A DNA stretch of 45,577 nt from Oxalobacteraceae bacterium (lineage in GTDB: Bacteria > Pseudomonadota > Gammaproteobacteria > Burkholderiales > Burkholderiaceae_D). Shown here in pieces: positions 20,411 through 28,910 of this stretch. How positions within the stretch are numbered: position 1 is the stretch's first letter; every line of letters starts with the position of its first letter. Position numbers and translations under genes: made by a program. Under the pieces are notes generated by a model. The model saw nothing but the letters and a program-made list of their open reading frames with translations. It did no database searches and was not told where the DNA came from. The stretch is from the NCBI GenBank assembly GCA_030698225.1, contig JAUYNR010000046.1:1-45577 (forward strand), in the 5' to 3' direction.

Positions 20411-21615
20411 GGCTTCGGTGGGAATTTCAGCACCAGTTCCAGCGTCGCGTCGCCGCGCTGCAGCCGCAACGGCAACCAGCTGCCGGCCGCTTGCTGCCGG
20501 ATAGCCGCAATCACCGGCGAGACTTTTTTTACTTCCACGCCGCCGAGTTCGAGCAGGCGGTCACCGCTTTTCAGGCCGCTACGCTCCGCCAGGCTGCCGG
20601 CGGTGATGGCGGCGATCTGGACGCCGCCCTCGTTCTGTTCCAGCTGCACGCCGAGTCGCGGCGGCTCAGGCTTGGCGCTGGCCTGCGGCGGCAGCGCGAA
20701 CACGGCGTCGGCCAGGCCGCTGCGCAGTTCCTTGCAATCCACATCGGCGTCCATCGGCAGCAGAGTGCCGACATCGTTCAGGCCGAGATCGCGCAGCTGG
20801 TGCTGCACGCCGTAGCCGTAGCGCAGATGGCCGCTGCCGATGATGCCGACCACCAATGGCTTGCCGCCCGCCCCGGCGGGCAGCAGCCGGCGCGCCAGCG
20901 CTTCGGCCATCGCGCGATCCCAGGTGGTCTGCGACTCGACGAAAAAGCGGAATGCAGTATCGTCCTGGTTCGCCTTGTTATCGTCATGGCCGTGCATCGC
21001 CGTATGTTGGCGGTAGACATCGAACAGATACTGGCGGTAGGCGGCGGACGGTGGCGCGGCGCGGCTGACGCCTTCGCGCTCGGCTGGCGGCACCGCATCC
21101 CAGCCTTTCGCGGTAATGGCCTTGTTGAGCTTGCGGTCGACGTTCAGTGCCAGCATCGGGATGCGGTTGATGCGGGCGAACTGGAACAGCGGCAGGTACA
21201 GCTCAAATGGCAAGCTCCAGACCGTGTCCCATTCGGATTGTTCGACGAATTGCCTGAGCGTCAGTTCGCCCGCCACCCAGCGCTCCAGCACCGGCTGCAG
21301 CCGGCGCGGGAACATCTCGAAGCCGACCACCATGTCGGGCCGCAATGTATACAGCGCAGCCAGCGCCTGCAGTTGCCAGCGGTGATGGTCGTCGTCGCCG
21401 TGCGCTTCGCCCAGCAGCACCACATCGCGCTTTGCGCTTGCCGTGAGCACCACGCTGGCGCTGGCGGAACGAAATTGGCCGCCATCCGGCATGCTCCAGG
21501 TGGCGGGAGTGAGGCAGGCTTGCGCCGCAGGCGGGAGTGTGACACCGGCGGCGCTAACCGTGGCGGTAGCGCTGAAGACGGCTGCGGCAAACAGTTGGCG
21601 CAACAGTGGTTTCAT
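20407..21615 (-). CDS. ChaN family protein with C-terminal PDZ domain
   Basis: 402 residues: signal peptide (to about residue 23), a ChaN-like domain with VVLLGEAHGDDDHHRWQ near 67-83 and conserved AEALARRL...IGSGHLRYGYGV further on, then a PDZ domain at about 315-400 (LGVQLEQNEGGVQI, SGLKSGDRLLELGG). ChaN members bind haem and are iron-regulated; the PDZ domain would bind protein C-termini. It is first in a two-gene unit with the metallopeptidase. A PDZ protein joined to a protease suggests substrate delivery; that is inference. Confidence 0.85.
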   Translation of the reverse strand: MKPLLRQLFAAAVFSATATVSAAGVTLPPAAQACLTPATWSMPDGGQFRSASASVVLTASAKRDVVLLGEAHGDDDHHRWQLQALAALYTLRPDMVVGFEMFPRRLQPVLERWVAGELTLRQFVEQSEWDTVWSLPFELYLPLFQFARINRIPMLALNVDRKLNKAITAKGWDAVPPAEREGVSRAAPPSAAYRQYLFDVYRQHTAMHGHDDNKANQDDTAFRFFVESQTTWDRAMAEALARRLLPAGAGGKPLVVGIIGSGHLRYGYGVQHQLRDLGLNDVGTLLPMDADVDCKELRSGLADAVFALPPQASAKPEPPRLGVQLEQNEGGVQIAAITAGSLAERSGLKSGDRLLELGGVEVKKVSPVIAAIRQQAAGSWLPLRLQRGDATLELVLKFPPKP

Positions 21616-21698
21616 GGGCTTGGAAGGTGAGCTGTAATTGTTATCAGATTAGTACAGCCGGCAGCAAAATCCAGGGCTGACAAAATTTTGTTGCGCGC

Positions 21699-21725
21699 AG
21701 GCCGAATGGATCAAACATTCGGCCT
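21699..21725 (-). terminator. hairpin behind the duplicated-domain lipoprotein
   Basis: Inverted repeat AGGCCGAATG (21699-21708) / CATTCGGCCT (21716-21725) with a 7-base loop, 19 bp after the stop of the minus-strand lipoprotein gene. No T-run follows directly, so it may be a terminator or an RNA-stabilising hairpin. Confidence 0.5.
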
Positions 21726-21744
21726 CCTCCAGCCAGCCAGAGGC

Positions 21745-22431
21745 TTACTGGGCCCTGTCAACCTTGTCGGCAAAGATGATGTTGTCAAAAGTGCGGCCCA
21801 GCGACTTGGCAGTGAAATTCTGCATAATCATTCCGCCGTCCCAGCGTACCTTGTCGCCAGCCTTGACTGCGGTTTCGGGCGCCGCCAACCAGACGACGGT
21901 GCCACCTTGATCGACCTCAAGGTAGGAATAGCCTCCCGCCGCCGTCACGCTCTTGACCTCGCCCTGGCTGGCAGCGGAACCGGCGCCGGGCTGCTGCCCG
22001 CTCGGAGCGGCGGGCGCCTGCGCGGCATGGTTAGCCGGCATGCTGCCATGCGGAGCAACCTCGGCGGTGGCGCCACCGACCGGACCCCAGCTATTGACGA
22101 ACAGGATCTCATCAAATGTGCGGCCGAGCGATTTCGAAGTGAAGTTTTGCATTGCCGCATACTCGCCCCATTGCACGCTATCGCCTGGCTTCACCTGGAT
22201 CGGGCCGCCCGCGATCCAGACCTTCTGGCCGCCGCCGGTATCGACCTCGGCGTAGGTATAGCCGCCGGCTTGTTGCGTCTGCAGCACTTTGCCGGTATTT
22301 GGCGCGGTGGCAGCCGCAGGCAATGGAGCAGTCGCCACCAATGGCGCGCCGGGAGCGACCACTACCTCTTTTTTCGAGCAGGCGGCAAGGCCGATGGAGG
22401 CAAGCAAGACAACAAGCAATAGACGATTCAC
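21745..22431 (-). CDS. lipoprotein with two tandem NrfJ-like domains
   Basis: 228 residues from a GTG start (22431) with GGAGAA seven bases upstream; this start yields a proper lipoprotein signal VNRLLLVVLLASIGLAAC with lipobox LAAC. Two homologous units follow, about residues 49-115 and 157-226. Each reads GGYxYxEVDxGG, then VWxA, then KxGDxVxW, then MQNFTxKSLGRTFDxIxF. The linker is Ala/Pro-rich. The unit resembles small periplasmic NrfJ-type proteins; its role is unknown. It is an internal duplication kept very similar at the SKSLGRTF core. Confidence 0.8.
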   Translation of the reverse strand: MNRLLLVVLLASIGLAACSKKEVVVAPGAPLVATAPLPAAATAPNTGKVLQTQQAGGYTYAEVDTGGGQKVWIAGGPIQVKPGDSVQWGEYAAMQNFTSKSLGRTFDEILFVNSWGPVGGATAEVAPHGSMPANHAAQAPAAPSGQQPGAGSAASQGEVKSVTAAGGYSYLEVDQGGTVVWLAAPETAVKAGDKVRWDGGMIMQNFTAKSLGRTFDNIIFADKVDRAQ

Positions 22432-22803
22432 AAAATTTCTCCGAAAGGGATAGGACCAAATGCCAAAGGGAAATGCTAGCATATCGACCGGCCCCGGCCG
22501 CCATCGCGTCGCAAAAAAAGGTGGCCTGAACCACGCCCAGCACGATTACAACTGATCGCCACCGCTTCAGCCCGGTTGTCCTGTGGCCCAAGCCGCCGTC
22601 AGCCGGACCGCAGCATCATTCCTTCTTGTCGATAACCACCAGGTGGCTGAGGAACAGGCTGAGGAACATGGTGGTGGGGAAAGTGCGGTTCAGTGTCTTG
22701 CGGCATTTTCCATGCCAAAACTGAATGCTAAAAAAATTCAATGGATAGGTAGCAGCCAAGACAGTCAGTCTTTTCTGCATCGGCAAGCAAGAATGTATTG
22801 TCT
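22432..22803. other. intergenic region, no gene seen
   Basis: 372 bp between the duplicated-domain lipoprotein and the CAP-domain lipoprotein, both on the minus strand. It contains the ribosome-binding site of the former at 22432-22445. Short open frames occur on both strands but none has coding character or a family signature. Confidence 0.5.
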
Positions 22804-23790
22804 TTACTTGGTCGTGAATGACCAGCTTCTCGAAATTGCCGTGTCGGCGGTGCAACTGGTAGCCGGCGCAATGATGGTGCAGATGGCGCCGGAAAAAGCC
22901 ACATCGTAGGTGGTGCCGGCGGCCAACGGCGCGAGCGGAATAATTGAGGCGGCAGAGGTTGGCGTGTGTGTATCCGAGCTACTCGTTAGCAATTGCACTG
23001 GCAGCAGCGCGCCGCCGCGCGGCCGGACGGTGAAGTTCGGCGCCGCTACCGTTATCGTCCTGGTGATGTCTGCATGAATGCTGATTGGATAGCCGACTTC
23101 GTTCTGGTTCGGCACCGGATCGGGTTGTTCCGTATCGCTGAAGAAATTGTTCGGCAGATTTTTCTGGCCATCGTACGGATAGATGGTGAAATTGCCTGCA
23201 CCGAGCCCGCTACCCAAGCCATTGCTGGCGGCGAAATTGGTGGTGAAGTAGGTAAAGCCGCTGCTCGCTGTGGCGAAACCGGCGCCCGCTTCCTTGAACA
23301 TCGGCTCGAAGATCACGAAGCGGTGATAGATCGCGGTGATCAAGGCTTCGGCGGCGGTGAAGCCGTCGGTATAGCCGGTCTTCGCAATGACTTCCCCGGT
23401 CGCATAACTGGGTACCAGGCTGTAGCCGGCCCGGCCTAATCGCGCTTCCAGATCGACGCCAGTGAAGCCGGTTTTTCCTGAGGTTTGGTCGTGGCTGATG
23501 ACGTTATTAATTGCCTGATAATTTGAATGCCCTTGCGCCGCTGTATCGATCAAGCCATTTCGCGTCAAGCCCAGGTCCAGGCCCATGATCTGTTGCCGGC
23601 GGAAATTGAACCAGTTCAGGCCATCGGTCGCCATATTGCCGGTAACTTGCGGTGCGTCGGTTTCCTGCGCCAGTTGTTGCGTAATGATCGCCGTATCGGA
23701 GGGCTGCGTGGACGAACCTCCGCCGCCGCCGCAAGCGGCGAGCGCAAGGCTGAGTAATATTGCAGGGACAAGGGGCGACAAACGGGTCAT
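22804..23790 (-). CDS. CAP (SCP/PR1)-domain lipoprotein
   Basis: 328 residues. The lipobox LAAC follows a hydrophobic stretch, then a Gly-rich GGGGGSS spacer, as in exported lipoproteins. A CAP domain covers about 55-200: FNFRRQQIMGL, AAQGHSNYQAINNVISHDQT (the His of the CAP cavity), and a later AIYHRFVIFEPMFKEAGAGF. The C-terminal part (about 235-328) looks like an Ig/Big-like fold with AAGTTYDVAFSG. CAP proteins have lipid or peptide-binding roles; a specific role is not visible. The gene stands alone. Confidence 0.85.
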   Translation of the reverse strand: MTRLSPLVPAILLSLALAACGGGGGSSTQPSDTAIITQQLAQETDAPQVTGNMATDGLNWFNFRRQQIMGLDLGLTRNGLIDTAAQGHSNYQAINNVISHDQTSGKTGFTGVDLEARLGRAGYSLVPSYATGEVIAKTGYTDGFTAAEALITAIYHRFVIFEPMFKEAGAGFATASSGFTYFTTNFAASNGLGSGLGAGNFTIYPYDGQKNLPNNFFSDTEQPDPVPNQNEVGYPISIHADITRTITVAAPNFTVRPRGGALLPVQLLTSSSDTHTPTSAASIIPLAPLAAGTTYDVAFSGAICTIIAPATSCTADTAISRSWSFTTK

Positions 23791-23920
23791 AACGTGGTTC
23801 CAGAATTCAGTTCAAATTGCCGTGAAGCTTACGGCATTTTTGGCATTTTTGCGGCGAGGGCATGAGCGCTTTGCCCTCCCGTTCAGGAGCTACGCGTTTT
23901 TATGCGTTTGATCAAGACAA

Positions 23921-24235
23921 TTAGGCGAACTTGTTGAGCATTTCGGACAAGTGCTTGGCGCGATCGGCGGCATCTTCCAGGCTGGTCGAGCCGGAAGTAT
24001 GTGTGACCATCGAACTGGTGAGTAAGTTCACGAACGCGCGGTCGAGTGCCTTGCGGGCAGCGGCCATTTGCTGCGCCACGCCGTCGCAATCGTCCGGGAC
24101 CACCGCCTTCGCCAGCAGTTTGCGCACGCCGCGCACCTGACCCTCGACGCGTGCCAGGCGGTTCAGCAGATCTTTCTTCTGTTCGTCGGTCAATGCGGTA
24201 CCGCTCAAGACCTTCAGGGGGGCTTCGTAGGACAT
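23921..24235 (-). CDS. CsoR/RcnR/FrmR-family transcriptional repressor
   Basis: 104-residue helical regulator (DUF156) with the family core LLNRLARVEGQVRGVRKLL at 24-42 and PDDCDGVAQQMAAARKALDRAFVNLL. The single conserved Cys50 in DDCDG is kept; the later His-Cys pair used by CsoR for copper is not visible in KALDRAFVN, so the signal may be an aldehyde or a different metal. AAGGAG lies upstream of the ATG. No exporter or dehydrogenase gene is adjacent, so its target is elsewhere or it is autoregulated only; a G-rich operator-like site is upstream. Confidence 0.85.
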   Translation of the reverse strand: MSYEAPLKVLSGTALTDEQKKDLLNRLARVEGQVRGVRKLLAKAVVPDDCDGVAQQMAAARKALDRAFVNLLTSSMVTHTSGSTSLEDAADRAKHLSEMLNKFA

Positions 24236-24268
24236 GGTGATACTCCTTCATGATGTGTATGTGTGAAA

Positions 24269-24292
24269 ATTATACTATGGGGAGTAAGTAAG
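24269..24292 (-). promoter_or_regulatory. candidate operator of the CsoR/FrmR-like repressor
   Basis: The segment ATTATACTATGGGGAGTAAG has a short G-tract flanked by TATACTA-like and AGTA arms, the general form of sites bound by this repressor family. It lies 34-57 bp before the repressor ATG, where autoregulation would act. This is pattern matching, not proof. Confidence 0.4.
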
Positions 24293-24461
24293 CACTAATT
24301 ATCTTTTAGCTGGCGCGATGGCGGTCCGCGCCGGGGCTTGGCTACAGCTGTTGCAAGGTTTGTATGGATTCCGTTAAATTCATATAAATGACGGGGTATG
24401 TCAAAAAACACATTGTTTTCCGCATAATTTTAAAGTGACTTGAATAATACCGATAATAGTA

Positions 24462-25892
24462 TTATTTTTTTGCGGGCGGAAAGCGGACCATGATATTCAA
24501 GCCCTGGCCGCCGGCGCCATCGCTCAGTTCGAGTCGGGCGCCATGCAGGACCGCGATGTCATGGACGATCGCCAGCCCCAGGCCGGAGCCGCCCGGATTG
24601 GCTTCCAGCGCACCCGAGGCGCGGTAAAACGGCGTAAACACCGTGCTTCTTTCGGCCTCCGGGATGCCGCTGCCGCTGTCCTCGACTTCCAGCGTTGCGT
24701 GCGCAGCGCCGGATACCCGCAGCGCTACCCGGCCGCCGGGCGGCGTATAGCGGATCGCATTGTCGACCAGATTGACCACCATCTCGTGCAGCAGCAGCGC
24801 ATTGCCGGTGACCACCGCATCCTCCTGCGCATCCAGCGACAGGTCGATATTTTTCCGCACCGCGCCCGGCGCCAGCTCCAGCCCGACCTGGCGCGCGATG
24901 GCGGCCAGCGGGACGGCCGTCATCTGGCTTGCCAGCACCCCGTGTTCGGCCCGCGCCAGCGTCAGCAGGCGGTTGGCCAGATGTACCGCGGATTCGGTGG
25001 TGTGGCCGATGCTGTGGACGATCTGGCGCAATGCCTGCGGATCGCTCTCGCGCAGCGCCAGTTCGGCCTGGGTCTTGAGCACCGTCAGCGGCGTGCGCAA
25101 TTGATGCGAGGCGTCGGCGATGAAGCGGCGCTGCTCGTCGATCAGGATCTGCAGCCGCGCCATATAACCGTTCATCGCCAGCACCAGCGGCCGCACTTCC
25201 TTGTGCACCAGACTGGGATCGAAGTCCGACAGGTCGGTCGGCTGCCGCGTCGCGACGTCGTTCTTCAGCCGCATCAGCGGGCGCAGCACGACCCGCACCG
25301 AAAACCATACCAGCAGCGTTGCCGCAACGATCAGCGCGGCCTGGCGCCACAGCGTATCGAGCAGGATGGCGCGGGTCAGGCCGAGCCGGGCATTCAGTGT
25401 CTCGGCGACCTGAATCAGCGCGATGCCGCGCATCGAACTGTCGTACACCGGCTGGTATAGGGCCGCCACCCGCACCGCTTCGCCGCGATAGCTGGCATCG
25501 TAGAAATGCACCAGGGCCGGATACAGGTCCGAGCGCGGCACCTCGCGCGGCAGCGCCGGCAGGTCTTCATAGCCGGACACGAATTCGCCCCGGATGCCGG
25601 TGACCTTGTAATAAATCCGGCCCAGCGTATCGGTCTCGAAACTGTCTAATGCGACATACGGCACGTCGGCCACCACCTTGCCGTCGACGAAAGAAACCCG
25701 TTCGGCCAGCGCGCGGGTCGAGGCCAGCAGCGCGCGGTCATAGGCGCGCTCGGCAGCCGATAGTGCAGTGCGGTAAACCGATACCGAATCGAGCACCGCC
25801 AGCAGCGCCAGCGGAATCAGAATCCAGCGCAGCAACTGGCTGCGCAGGCTGCCGGGCGTGCTGCCGGCAGCTTGCCGGGAGGGCCATTTCAT
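24462..25892 (-). CDS. tctE: TctE-type sensor histidine kinase
   Basis: 476-residue membrane kinase: membrane segment at about 22-38, periplasmic sensor region 40-180 of the type seen in tricarboxylate sensors, second membrane segment about 184-202, HAMP-like linker, dimerisation box FIADASHQLRTPLT with His263, and HATPase with N box VDNAIRYTP, EDSGSGIPEAE and GSGLGLAIV. The family senses organic acids and controls their uptake. It overlaps the response regulator stop by four bases. A hairpin at its 3' end overlaps the stop codon but lacks a T-run on this strand. Confidence 0.88.
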   Translation of the reverse strand: MKWPSRQAAGSTPGSLRSQLLRWILIPLALLAVLDSVSVYRTALSAAERAYDRALLASTRALAERVSFVDGKVVADVPYVALDSFETDTLGRIYYKVTGIRGEFVSGYEDLPALPREVPRSDLYPALVHFYDASYRGEAVRVAALYQPVYDSSMRGIALIQVAETLNARLGLTRAILLDTLWRQAALIVAATLLVWFSVRVVLRPLMRLKNDVATRQPTDLSDFDPSLVHKEVRPLVLAMNGYMARLQILIDEQRRFIADASHQLRTPLTVLKTQAELALRESDPQALRQIVHSIGHTTESAVHLANRLLTLARAEHGVLASQMTAVPLAAIARQVGLELAPGAVRKNIDLSLDAQEDAVVTGNALLLHEMVVNLVDNAIRYTPPGGRVALRVSGAAHATLEVEDSGSGIPEAERSTVFTPFYRASGALEANPGGSGLGLAIVHDIAVLHGARLELSDGAGGQGLNIMVRFPPAKK

Positions 25893-26593
25893 CGGTCGGT
25901 GCTGTTGCCAATTTTGGCATCGAGCACATAGCCGATGCCGCGCAGGGTAGTAATCGCGACGCCGCCGGCGCCCAGCGCATCGAGTTTCTTGCGCAGCCGG
26001 TGGATGTAGATTTCGATCGCATCCAGGTTGGCGTCGTCATCGAGCTTGAATACCTGGTCGAACAGCTTTTCTTTCGGCACCGCGCGCCCGGCCCGGCTGA
26101 TCAGCGCTTCCAGCACCGCATGTTCGCGCGGCGTCAGCGCCAGCGGCGCCGCGCCATAGGTGAACATCCGGGTCACGGTATCGAACTGCAGCGCGGCGCA
26201 GCTATGGACCACCGCCTCGTTGCCCTGCGAGCGGCGCAGCAGGGCCTTGACCCGCGCTTCCAGTTCGGCCAGTTCGAACGGTTTGGCCAGGTAATCGTCG
26301 GCGCCCAGGTTCAGGCCCTGCACCCGTTCCTCCAGCCCGCCGCGCGCAGTCAGGATCAGCACCGGGGTCTTGCCGCGCGCTCCGCCCCGGGCCCGCAGCC
26401 GTTTCAGCACTTCCAGCCCATCCATTTTAGGCAGGCTGAGGTCGAGAATCACCAGCGCGTATTCCTGCGTATGCAGCAACGCGTCGGCATCGGCGCCGTT
26501 CATCGCGCATTCAACCGACAGGCGGACATCCTGCAAGGCCTTGCTGAGCCAGCGGGACAGTTCAAGATGATCTTCGACGAGCAGTATGCGCAT
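25889..26593 (-). CDS. tctD: TctD-type OmpR-family response regulator
   Basis: 234 residues: receiver domain MRILLVEDHLELSRWL (acid pocket Glu7/Asp8, phosphoacceptor Asp51 in ILDLSLPKMDG, Lys in DDYLAKPF) and a winged-helix DNA-binding domain LTPREHAVLEALISRAG...DAIEIYIHRLRKKL. It is first in the operon with the kinase. The start at 26593 gives the family N-terminus; ATG 26602 (MLAMRILL), three codons earlier and close after GGAATAAG, is an equal alternative. It is divergent from the porin gene and three 11-bp direct repeats lie just upstream. Confidence 0.88.
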   Translation of the reverse strand: MRILLVEDHLELSRWLSKALQDVRLSVECAMNGADADALLHTQEYALVILDLSLPKMDGLEVLKRLRARGGARGKTPVLILTARGGLEERVQGLNLGADDYLAKPFELAELEARVKALLRRSQGNEAVVHSCAALQFDTVTRMFTYGAAPLALTPREHAVLEALISRAGRAVPKEKLFDQVFKLDDDANLDAIEIYIHRLRKKLDALGAGGVAITTLRGIGYVLDAKIGNSTDR

Positions 26594-26624
26594 GGCCAGC
26601 ATCTTATTCCAGTTTGCGATAGAT

Positions 26625-26657
26625 GATGAAACTCGGATGAAACTCGGATGAAATCCG
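26625..26657. promoter_or_regulatory. three tandem 11-bp direct repeats, probable TctD operator
   Basis: GATGAAACTCG at 26625-26635 and 26636-26646, then GATGAAATCCG (two changes) at 26647-26657, with no spacing. One helical turn per unit is the spacing used by OmpR-family dimers. The site lies between the tctD start and the porin start, so it could control both directions. Confidence 0.65.
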
Positions 26658-26755
26658 ATCAGCCCGGCATCGAAAGCGAATTGAAAGCTTGCAACATCAT
26701 CCTGAGCGGCGCGACTGAACAAACAAGTCGCTTCAATAATTTCAGGAGACATGCA

Positions 26756-27733
26756 ATGAACAAAACACTTCCCGCACTGCTGCTATTCGGCGCTTTTTCC
26801 GCCGCCGCATCGGCCCAGACCAACGTCACCGTGTACGGCTTGCTGGATCTCGGCATCACTTCAGAACAGGGCGGCCCGGAAGGTTCGAAGGTCACGCTGG
26901 GCAGCGGCATCCAGTCCGGCTCGCGCCTGGGTTTCAAGGGCAGCGAAGATCTGGGCGGCGGCCTGGCGGCGATTTTTACAGTGGAAAACGGCTTTAATCC
27001 GGACGATGGCACCCAAGGCCAGGGCCGCCTGTTCGGGCGCCAGGTTTTTGTCGGGCTGCAGGGCGGCTTCGGTACGGTCACCGCCGGGCGCCAGTACACG
27101 CCGCTGTGGTCGGCCATCGATAGCCTCGATCCGGTCGACGGCATCGCCGGCGGCTCCCACAACCTGATGCGCCGGGATGTGCGCACCGACAATACCATCA
27201 GATACGTATCGCCCAAGCTGAACGGCTTCTCCGGTGAACTGGCGTACAGCCTGGGCGAAGTGGCCGGCAATAGCGCCGCCAGCCGCATCCTGGGCGGCGC
27301 GCTGGCGTATGCGAATGGCCCGCTGGTGCTGAAACTGGCGCACCAGAGCAAGAACAACGCGACCGACACCGACCGCAGCAAGAGCACCTATCTGGGCGGC
27401 GGCTACAACTTCGGCGTGGTGAAGGCGCTGCTCGGCTTTGAGGTCAACAAGGGCGTCGGTGCGATTGACGACAAGGTTGCGGTGATTGGCGCGGCAGTGC
27501 CGTTTGGCGCCAGCACCGTGATGGCTTCCTACACCAGAAAGAACGACCAGTCGGCGGCCAACGACGATGCCAGCCAGGTTGCACTGGCATACACCTACGC
27601 GCTCTCCAAGCGCACCAATCTGTATTCCTCCTATACCCGCATCAATAACGAGAACGCGCTGATCTCCCGCACCAGAACCGGCGACGGCAGCGGCGACCGC
27701 GAGTTCAACGTCGGCATCCGTCACAAGTTCTGA
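26756..27733 (+). CDS. Gram-negative porin
   Basis: 325-residue trimeric beta-barrel porin of the betaproteobacterial type. Signal peptide MNKTLPALLLFGAFSAAASA, mature start QTNVTVYGLLDLG, repeated amphipathic strands (GSRLGFKGSEDLGGGL, FGRQVFVGLQGGFGTVTAGRQ) and C-terminal Phe in FNVGIRHKF, the outer-membrane assembly signal. AGGAG lies eight bases before the ATG at 26756. It is divergent from tctDE and upstream of periplasmic binding proteins, so it likely admits the substrate of this locus. A hairpin follows at 27756-27777. Confidence 0.93.
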   Translation: MNKTLPALLLFGAFSAAASAQTNVTVYGLLDLGITSEQGGPEGSKVTLGSGIQSGSRLGFKGSEDLGGGLAAIFTVENGFNPDDGTQGQGRLFGRQVFVGLQGGFGTVTAGRQYTPLWSAIDSLDPVDGIAGGSHNLMRRDVRTDNTIRYVSPKLNGFSGELAYSLGEVAGNSAASRILGGALAYANGPLVLKLAHQSKNNATDTDRSKSTYLGGGYNFGVVKALLGFEVNKGVGAIDDKVAVIGAAVPFGASTVMASYTRKNDQSAANDDASQVALAYTYALSKRTNLYSSYTRINNENALISRTRTGDGSGDREFNVGIRHKF

Positions 27734-27755
27734 TCCGGACCGGCCGGCGGCAGAA

Positions 27756-27777
27756 ACAGGCATCCCCGGATGCCTGT
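27756..27777 (+). terminator. hairpin after the porin gene
   Basis: ACAGGCATCC (27756-27765), CC, GGATGCCTGT (27768-27777): a 10-bp perfect stem 22 bp after the porin stop. There is no T-run, so it may be only a weak terminator. Confidence 0.4.
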
Positions 27778-27923
27778 CGCGTCACTGCTGCGGCGCTTGG
27801 CGTGCCTGAAAATCATCGGCAATCTGCGCATAATCGGCATCCGGCGAAAGCTAAATGAAAGTTTGAGGCGGCTAAGATATGCATAACATTGATGACAGGT
27901 ATAAAAATCCGGTGTTCTATCTG

Positions 27924-28907
27924 ATGCGTAATTTCATCCAACCCTCGCGGTGCCTGCTGGCCGTAGTGCTGGCGGCTGCCATGACGGGCGCAATTGCCGC
28001 GCCGCAGTGCATCGTCCCGGCCAAGCCGGGCGGCGGCATGGACCAGACCTGCAAGCTGGCGCAACAGGGGCTGGCGCACGATGCCGCCGGCGAGGCGCCG
28101 CTGCAAATCCGTTATTTGCCGGGCGGCATCGGCGCGGTGGCCTGGAATTCGGTGGTGTCGCAAAAGCGCGGCGAGGCCGACACCATGGTCGCGTTTTCCG
28201 GCGGCTCGCTGCTCAACCTGGCGGAAGGCAAGTACGGCCGGGCCCGGACCGCCGATGTGCGCTGGGTGGCTGCAGTCGGCACCGACTACGGGATGATCGC
28301 GGTGCGCAGCAATTCGCCTTACAGGACCCTGCGCGAGCTGGTCGCAGCCTGGAAGCGCAATCCGGCGCAAGTCGCAATCGGCGCCGGCGGCACCATCGGC
28401 AGCCAGGACTGGCTGAAGGTTGCCCTGATCGCCAGACAGGGCGGCATCGATGCCAAGGACCTGCGTTTCGTTGCCTTTGAAGGCGGCGGCGAATCGTTTA
28501 CCGCATTGCTGGCCGGTCATGTGCAGGCGGTGTCGGGCGATGTGTCGGAAGCCATGCTGCACGCCGGCGTGGCCCAGAAAAATGCGGCAATCCGGGTCCT
28601 GGCCGTGCTGTCGGATGCCCGTTTGCCGGGTGCGCTGGCGAATGTGCCGACTGCGCGCGAACAGGGTTTTGACGTCACCTGGCCGATTATTCGCGGCTTT
28701 TACATGGGGTCCCAGGTGTCCGATGCGAATTACCGGAAATGGGTGACGCGTTTCGAGCGCGCGATGGCGGCGCCCGAGTTCGATCGCTTGCGTACCGAGC
28801 ACGGCCTGTATCCGTTCGCAATGACAGGCGATGCGCTCACCGGGTATGTGGAAAAGACCGTCGACAGCTACGGCAGGCAGGCCAAAGAGCTGGGACTGGT
28901 TCGATAA
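27924..28907 (+). CDS. Bug/TctC-family tripartite tricarboxylate transporter binding protein
   Basis: Periplasmic solute-binding protein for organic anions. 327 residues from ATG 27924, with signal peptide MRNFIQPSRCLLAVVLAAAM...AIA. The family features are VPAKPGGGMDQTCKLAQQGL, LPGGIGAVAWNSVV and VAFEGGGESFTALLAGHVQAVSGD. An in-frame ATG at 27879 is also possible; neither has a strong ribosome-binding site. No TctA or TctB membrane subunits are in the window, so it either serves a remote transporter or acts as a sensor partner of TctE, which is known for orphan Bug proteins. Its 3' end is followed at once by a long inverted repeat. Confidence 0.85.
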   Translation: MRNFIQPSRCLLAVVLAAAMTGAIAAPQCIVPAKPGGGMDQTCKLAQQGLAHDAAGEAPLQIRYLPGGIGAVAWNSVVSQKRGEADTMVAFSGGSLLNLAEGKYGRARTADVRWVAAVGTDYGMIAVRSNSPYRTLRELVAAWKRNPAQVAIGAGGTIGSQDWLKVALIARQGGIDAKDLRFVAFEGGGESFTALLAGHVQAVSGDVSEAMLHAGVAQKNAAIRVLAVLSDARLPGALANVPTAREQGFDVTWPIIRGFYMGSQVSDANYRKWVTRFERAMAAPEFDRLRTEHGLYPFAMTGDALTGYVEKTVDSYGRQAKELGLVR

Positions 28908-28910
28908 ACA

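Noticed and set aside
24443..24472. AATAATAC/GTATTATT hairpin with T-run at the tctE 3' end as a terminator
   Set aside because: The T-run is on the plus strand, where no gene needs ending; on the minus strand the stem is preceded by A residues and overlaps the stop codon without a following T-run.
26648..26755. Longer N-terminus of the porin from ATG 26648
   Set aside because: It would put 36 residues before a perfect signal peptide and overlap the direct-repeat operator; a good ribosome-binding site precedes ATG 26756.
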